A DNA stretch of 64,000 nt, from NCBI GenBank assembly GCA_019321725.1, contig CM033114.1:15914278-15978277 (forward strand). Direction: 5' to 3'. Positions 58,186-64,000 of the stretch are shown here, one piece after another (positions within the stretch are counted from its first letter, which is position 1; each line of letters opens with the position of its first letter). The position numbers and the translations under genes are program-made. This DNA is from Paulownia fortunei. Its lineage: Eukaryota; Streptophyta; Magnoliopsida; Lamiales; Paulowniaceae. Below the pieces are notes generated by a model. It was not told the origin of the DNA and did no database searches. It saw only the letters and a program-made list of their open reading frames with translations.

Positions 58186-60324
58186 TGTTAGAGTAGTGCC
58201 CGGCGTGCCAATTGTTCTGGTCGTTCTTATACTCTTGTGAATCATTCTTATTTATATTAATATCATTTAAATGGCAATCTTTATCTTAAATTCATCATAA
58301 GAATTAGATAAAGTCCTTAGATCACACATAACTATAGGGCATGATTGCGCATATGATGGTGATCGTGGAATATACCTCTAAGGGTGTGATCTTAAAACGT
58401 TCCAAGTTAAGGATCAATGAGATGGGACATCATTGATCCCATTGAAACTTGCGCATACGATGCAGGTTCGAAAGGAGGATGCCTCGTTCTATAGGTATTG
58501 GTGTGGAGACACTAGTGCATATATGCGGGTGCTTGTTGGGAACAAGTACACTGAACAACCCCACCTGAAAATTTTCAATTAGAAATATTCTATTGTCGAA
58601 TGGAAATTTTCTCGTTACGATAGTGTAAGAATTAGTCCTAGGACTTGAGACACCATGGTAATCTTGTGCATGACATGTTGTACTTTGATATATTTTTTTA
58701 TTGCATGACAATCACAAGGGGTTTATATTGGGTATAATATCTTCATGTATGGAGATTAATGAGTGGCCAACAAAGGATCCGTCACCTATTTAGATGAATA
58801 GGTGAATCTCCTATATGTTCCACTATACTTGACTCTAAAATCCTTGGCCAAGGTTGGATGAAAATTAGACATGGGATTTTTTAATTATTCATCATCGAGT
58901 CAAGCTACTAGGAATGAAAACATAGTTATTGACCTAATTGGGTTTCGACTTAACATTCATGCCCTAGGCTCAATCAGAAGATTAGATGACGGAAGGACCG
59001 TACTTTCATGGTATTCGTAACTGAAATAGGTTCGCACATTCACCTTAGACTAGGAGTCATGATGCATTGTTAGATGTTTCCCATATCTTGTGGGTTCTTG
59101 GAATTAATGAATTAATTTCAAGAGAATTAATTAATTGGATTAATTAATCAGAACCATTAATTGTTCAACTAAATCACAAGAGTTGTGAGCCCACAGCTAG
59201 TTTAAAGTGAACCTAAGGGGTCACACACAAAACTTAGACAAGTTCATTTCTAGCCTCGAAATTAATCTAAGTGTTGGATTAAATTAATTAATATAATTAA
59301 TTAATGGGGTTAAATTAATTCAAGTGTGGAATTAATTCAATTAATTAATTAGATTAATTGATTGGACCTAATTGGATTAGGAAGTCTAATTGGAATATTT
59401 AATTAATTGATTGGATCAATTAAGTAAGATGGGTCTAATTAATTAAATAAATAAATTTAATTGATTGAATCAATTAAAATAGAGTCTAATTGATTACTTA
59501 GGCCTAAGCCCATTAGATATGCGCATGTAGGAAGCCCATTAGGAAATTGGATTGGTAATCCAATTCCTAGAGGAAGTTGAATTTTTCAATTTTTAAGAGG
59601 TAATAAAGAAAAAAAAAGTGCTTATGGGATAAAGAAACTTACCAAAAGAGTTGGAGATAAGAAAGGAAGAAAAGTCCTATATAGAAAAGACTTGTGGTTG
59701 CCTTTATTGACAATCTTCTTGGATATTTTTATGGGAATTTTAATTGCTGATTTTTGTGAAGAAAAATAGTTTTCTTTCATCCCCAAAAATTCGTCCCTCC
59801 TTTCCTTTCAATCTCCAAATGTTCACCAACCTTTTATCTAGTTTAATTTTTGATTTAATTGTTGAATTAAGAATTAAATTAAACACCTAAAACACTAATT
59901 GTTAGTATGTTCTTGTTCCAAACAAAATCATTTTAGGATAGAATTATCGAATCGAAAACTACTAGCATAGGATTCGGTTGTGAGTGGGCATCCAAGGTGT
60001 GGATACCGTTAGAGGGATAACATTTGGAATCCTAGAAGTGAATCAGATTTCAATTAAAGGGGTTTTGAATTGAAGAATATGGAGATACTTTCATGCAAGG
60101 ATAACAATTTGAATCGTTTCAATCCCTACATCAGCCGGAGAGCAAATCAAGATAAGAGTTTGTGAAACATTCTTACTTTAACTATCAGAAAACGCACAAC
60201 TGAATAATCGCGAAAGGGTTCTGAAATTCATTTTAATTACATGTGATCTAATATATATTCATATTTTTTGAAAAATTTTAAATTCCGCTGCGAAGACGTC
60301 ACCCGAAATCGCGCAAACCCAACA
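58186..60324 (+). mobile_element. Copia solo LTR
   Basis: A 2,139-bp LTR starts TGTTAGAGTAGTGCCC and ends GCGCAAACCCAACA. The flanks attta (58181-58185) and atttt (60325-60329) form a 5-bp duplication with one mismatch. Neither a polypurine tract to the left nor a primer-binding site to the right is present, so it is a solo LTR. It contains the AT-rich palindromic block (59120-59500) in full. It inserted just upstream of the putative exon at 57994-58153, in opposite orientation. Confidence 0.9.
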
Positions 60325-61351
60325 ATTTTATCAAACATATTAAGTTATATGAGTTCTAGGTTTTGGAGTGTTTCCAATGCTCTTATCAATATTCTCATAT
60401 TCAGCACTCCGATGGTAAATACTAACCAAGTTAAATAACTTCTGTATACACACGCTTTGTGAAATTTAAATATCCCTGCTACAAAAAAGTGTTCCAAAAA
60501 CTATCCAGTACAAAATGTCCTTGTATTAGTATTTTTGTGTTTATTAATTATTGCAGGTTTTAGCAGGAATCATGAGACTCCCACGCAATAAAAAAAAAAA
60601 AGACTAGTCAATGTATTTCTGACCGTGATTAGAAAAACATTAGTGCCTGATGCTGCCATTAGTGCCAAGCAGATTCTTTAGCCTTAAAGACCAATCTACC
60701 CTCAATTCCCCCACTCACCTGTCTTTACACAAATTACTCCCACTAACAACAATTATAAACAAAAACATCAAGTTTCAGAATGAATAAAGAGATCATTGTT
60801 TGCTCTAATTGAAAGCAGTACACTTTATTGCCAAAATGATTACACAAGACAAGAAAACTTTGGAAGAGAAATGTAGATTAAAACCCCGTTTCAGATTCAG
60901 TATATTGCGGAACTAGGAGGTTGACAAACAAATCCAATACTTATTTCTTGGATTCTTTCTCCCAGGGAAAAACCAAAAAGGAACAAGAAAAAGAGGGGAA
61001 AAAGAAGAAGAAATATTGTTTGTTTCTTGAATCGATCAACCGCTGCAACCAAAAATCATTCTTTCTTTCCCCAATCGAATTCCATTTAAAGGGAAAAAAA
61101 TAAAATAATAAAAGACAAGTTAAAATTAAGACCCACAAATTGCTTTACTCCCTGTCGCCTCGTGCCATAACTTCAAGCAATAAAGTGACCGTCAGAGAGA
61201 CTTCATTTTCTTGATTTTAACTTAAAACTTGAAAAGATTCAAAATCTCACAGAATATAAATTAATCATTCAGAAGATACAGAACATTGATTACTTACCAA
61301 ATTTAAGTCCAAAGATTTTAAAATTTCACACACCCAAAGGAGAAGAGGATA
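60325..61351. other. Host intergenic sequence, no gene seen
   Basis: Unique AT-rich sequence between the solo LTR and the STIG1-like pseudogene. Open frames at 60921-61103 (plus) and 60941-61138 (minus) mirror each other over lysine-rich low-complexity sequence and are not supported. The first part may be the original upstream region of the exon at 57994-58153. Confidence 0.55.
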
Positions 61352-61666
61352 TTAAAAAACGAAGTTTATAAAATCCCACATTTGGCTCTGTTTGTGCAGA
61401 ACATTGGTGCAAACCCCAAGGCAGCACCGCTCCCCCAGCTTACATTTCTGGCCACACCGGCGGCAGTTGTTCCGGTCACCGAGCACATTCCGGCAATGCT
61501 TCTTGCAGCAATAAAGAAGGGTTGTTCCATTTTTTGCTGATACCCCATTGCACATATTTGTGACTGCGTTGTTATAACGTGTCCCTTTCTTGATGCTAGA
61601 AGCCAAGAATCAACTCCTTACACTCGTGTTTGCAGAAACCGATCGAGGGACACACATATCCTTCAT
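61352..61666 (-). pseudogene. STIG1-like cysteine-rich secreted protein, broken
   Basis: STIG1-family proteins are small secreted cysteine-rich proteins of stigma and other tissues. The ATG at 61666 is followed by 17 codons (MKDMCVPRSVSANTSVRS), a TGA, then in the same frame FLASSIKKGTRYNNAVTNMC, LYCCKKHCRNVLGDRNNC, RCGQKCKLGERCCLGVCTNV, after which the frame runs into HKQSQMWDFINFVF and stops. The CC-x3-C, C-x2-C-x3-C and CC-x3-C spacing is diagnostic. The normal signal peptide and the last cysteine module (H-C-x2-C-x3-C) are absent. A one-base shift at the end gives NRAKCG, a possible trace of that module. The TGA probably replaced a CGA in S-R-F-L. It was once a functional gene; this copy is very likely dead. 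Confidence 0.87.
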
Positions 61667-61830
61667 TCTGAGAGAGACACACACACAGAGAGATAGAGAG
61701 AGAAAGAGAGGAAAATTTACTAATGGAAGGTGACAAATTGAAGAGGCGACCGTTGAAGGAGTGTGTAAAGTGAAAGGAGAGTGTGAATGATATCAGACAC
61801 TTCGTGACAGATTTGGAGTATATAATTGTT
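61667..61830 (-). promoter_or_regulatory. Promoter-like region of the STIG1-like pseudogene
   Basis: On the minus strand, a TATATA at 61819-61824 is followed by a pyrimidine-rich CTCTCT/GTGTGT tract (61670-61712) that ends seven bases before the ATG at 61666. This is a common arrangement of TATA box and 5' untranslated region in plants. Activity is not known. Confidence 0.5.
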
Positions 61831-62385
61831 GAATAAAATGGAGAATTAAAGAAAATGAGGGGGTAACTTGGTCAAGCATCCAATGTCCGGGCATACCGCA
61901 GAACATAGCTTTTGTCCGTTAGAGTGGGGCGTAGCTTTGACTTATATTTTAGTGTAGTAGTAAATATGTCTTAAGTTAAAAGTTTATACTCAACGGATTG
62001 GTGTTTGTATTTTGGTAAATTATTTAAAATGAGCTAAAGTTAAATATTTCGTATATATGAAGATCGATTTTAACTTCTTCTTCTTTTTTTTTTAAATTTG
62101 GTACATATAAAAAACAAAGCAAAAGATTTAATTTGGTATTCAATTTTTATTTCTACAAAAATTGTGTTCGTTAAATTTTTGTTTTGGTTACAGAATATTG
62201 AATTATTTTTTTATATTTTTTATTTAATTTTATATATAAGTTATATTTATCCATTTTTATTTTTACTAATAAAAATTAAATAATAATAAATAAAAAACCA
62301 ATTTTAAGTTAAAATAAAAAGAACAAAAATAATTGATAATTATAATCTTACTAATTATAAAACGAATCAAAAGAAAATATAGCTT
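61831..62385. other. AT-rich intergenic sequence, no gene seen
   Basis: Very AT-rich (especially 62040-62340) with long T and A runs. The open frame 62098-62283 is low complexity and not supported. Confidence 0.6.
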
Positions 62386-63115
62386 GCATTTTCAAAAGAA
62401 GTAAAAGGTTTACAAGCTTATGATATTCATTTATGGACACAAAAAGCTTGTCAAAGTTGGAATATTAGATTTGATGAGACAATCAAATCATTTGATTTTT
62501 CAAGAATAAACCTTATGTGTACAAGAAGGTGATGGGGAGCATGGTGAAACTTTTAATACTTTATGTTGATGACATCCTACTCATTGAAAATGATTTAAAG
62601 ATATTGGATGCAACTACAACATATTTGCCTGCACAATTCCCTATGAAGGATTTGGTAGGCATAGTGTGTGCTGGGATTTAGATCCATATGGATAGATTGA
62701 CTAAGATGCTTGGATTGTTTTGATCCATTACATAACGAGATATTAAAGTAGTTTAGCATAGAAGGATCAAAGAGGAAATTTTCGCCAATGAGCTATGGGA
62801 ATTCACTTTGTAAATCTTTAGCCAGGAAAGAAAAAAAAAGGCTCGCGTATCTTATGTATTCGCAATTAGAAGTATAATTGCAATGCTATGTATAATGTTT
62901 GATGTCGCTTATGCTCTAAGTATTACAAGCAAATCTCAATCAAATCTTGATGAGAAAGATTGAAAAAGTGTGAAGTCGATTCTTAACTACTTGCAAAGAA
63001 CTAATGATCTCTTCATAATATACGACAATAGAGAATTAAAACTGGAATGTTTTATTAATTCTACTTCTTGGTTTAATATAGATAACTCAAAGTCCATGCC
63101 TATGTTTGTATTTAC
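62386..63115 (+). pseudogene. Copia pol fragment K (reverse transcriptase and RNase H boundary)
   Basis: Copia reverse transcriptase text in shifted frames: SWNIRFDETIKSFDF (62455-62500), YVYKKVMGSMVKLLILYVDD and ILLIEND (62515-62594) with both active-site aspartates, PMKDL, then LCIMFDVAYALSITSKSQSN (62885-62945) and SILNYLQRTNDLFIIYDNRE, LKLECFINSTSWFNIDNSKS (62979-63098). It is more diverged from A, B and C than they are from each other. Both ends are truncated, and no LTR of its own is recognised. Confidence 0.82.
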
Positions 63116-63749
63116 CCAAAGTAGTCACAAGTTGAAGCTGGAAAGAGATGATGCAAATAGCTCTTTAGCCATGCTAGCAAACACTTCTCATCAAGCGAGT
63201 AGATCATTAAAGCTATTAATTGTTGGTCGAAATGATATCTCAACAACAATTAAGATACCCCAAGTTTAATAGTTGATGTTGAACCTATTTCAAATTCTTC
63301 TTTAGTCCAACACTTAACCCCTTTAACATTAAAGTTACTAACTATCCATAATAGACCTATAGTTGTCAGACTTATATTCAACTTAATATTTTGAGGACTG
63401 TATGCCCCAACTATAACAATACATCTGCAAAATCGAATTGAATTAGGGCATGTGTTAAATAAGTACGGAGGTAATATTTAGTAACTGTTGGTCCTAAGTG
63501 CATGAAAGGGTCCAAAGGATGATGATAGATAATTTAAAATTTCAATCCCTTTCAAAATATAGCTTTGAATAAAACTTTATACTCAACCCTTTGAAAATAT
63601 AGTTGCCTCTTTGTCCAATGAGATAATAACTTTGTCACTTACTCAACTATTTTGATTGGCTTAGGCTTTCAAGAACATCTTACTGAACTTTAGAGTTATG
63701 CAATGTAAATATTTAAAAAACTTTAGGTAACAATTTTATATATTGTGCA
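63116..63749. other. Unassigned sequence between pol fragment K and a copia LTR
   Basis: RNase H similarity ends near 63115. The remaining frame to 63269 does not match copia RNase H, and no other feature was recognised. Confidence 0.5.
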
Positions 63750-64000
63750 TGTTGGGTTTACGTGATTCCGGGGTATACGTAGTGAAAAATTAAAATTTTT
63801 AAAAATATTAAACCATAACAATTATAGTAATATCCCAAATTTGATGCGATTTTTAATGATCTCGCAATTTCTAATGTTGTAATAAAATAATTAAAGTTTC
63901 AATTTATACCTTTTTATGCACTCTGGTTATCATAGAATATGAAGCAATCAATTGCTAGTTTCTTTTCTAAATTTGATTCACAGGGATCCAAATGTCTCTC
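63750..64000 (-). repeat. Start of a minus-strand copia LTR, cut by the window end
   Basis: Begins TGTTGGGTTTACGTGATTCC and continues with the family's R-U5 side in reverse ('ggggtatacg', 'tgaagcaatcaattgc', 'cagggatccaa.tgtctc'). The preceding base context gives no primer-binding site, so this is either the left LTR of a minus element or a solo LTR. Confidence 0.85.

Noticed and set aside
61670..61712. CT/GT-rich tract considered as a functional microsatellite or small-RNA locus.
   Set aside because: It is short, and its position between TATA-like box and ATG fits an ordinary plant 5' untranslated region.
1..64000. Search for a defence system, biosynthetic cluster, CRISPR array or viral integrant.
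   Set aside because: All multi-domain coding text belongs to Ty1/copia or Ty3/gypsy elements or to single host gene remnants; no such system is visible.

Overview
The window is nuclear DNA from a flowering plant, most likely a eudicot. It is AT-rich and consists almost entirely of decayed LTR retrotransposons, with small islands of host sequence. Ty1/copia elements have long LTRs of about 2.2 kb and a primer-binding site for initiator tRNA-Met. Ty3/gypsy elements of Athila/Tat type have a primer-binding site for tRNA-Asp. The host remnants resemble plant gene families (LOG, STIG1). No coding frame is fully intact, and I recognised no tRNA, rRNA, CRISPR array or prokaryote-like operon.

Bases 1-37463 read as one nested cluster. 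A founding minus-strand copia element (C) keeps part of its 3' LTR (30279-31057), pol (31058-32590) and part of its 5' LTR (36909-37463). Plus-strand copia element B (before 1 to 30278) appears to have inserted into C's 3' LTR. B was hit in its leader by minus-strand copia J (1803-6348), which carries an Athila-type solo LTR F (3464-4952). B was also hit in its protease/integrase region by plus-strand copia A (7842-25763). A's 5' LTR is split by gypsy element E (9251-17980), flanked by the 5-bp duplication attag. Element E is abnormal: its two LTRs are inverted, so both outer ends are U3 ends and both inner sides carry a primer-binding site. A second plus-strand copia, D (32591-36908), sits at C's other LTR; its middle is replaced by a fragment resembling a Tekay/Del LTR.

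Bases 37464-39399 hold AT-rich sequence with no gene seen. A Tat-like gypsy gag/protease fragment follows (39400-40655), then a piece of E-type LTR, a truncated copia LTR, a broken LOG (cytokinin-activating enzyme) sequence and an unidentified coding-like remnant. Minus-strand Athila-like element H occupies 43718-49930. Its 5' LTR is interrupted by plus-strand Athila-like element G (49931-54449), which keeps LTR, gag, protease and the start of reverse transcriptase.

Bases 54450-62385 are the least repetitive part. They contain a possible minus-strand first exon with a membrane anchor (57994-58153), a copia solo LTR 32 bp upstream of its ATG (58186-60324), a diverged direct-repeat pair and a STIG1-like pseudogene with a surviving TATA-like box. 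The window ends with a copia pol fragment and the start of a minus-strand copia LTR.

I found no new multi-gene system. The most unusual items are the inverted-LTR structure of E, a conserved palindrome-hairpin-palindrome module with fixed 89-bp spacing in the copia leader, and the LOG remnant that may lie inside the footprint of element H.
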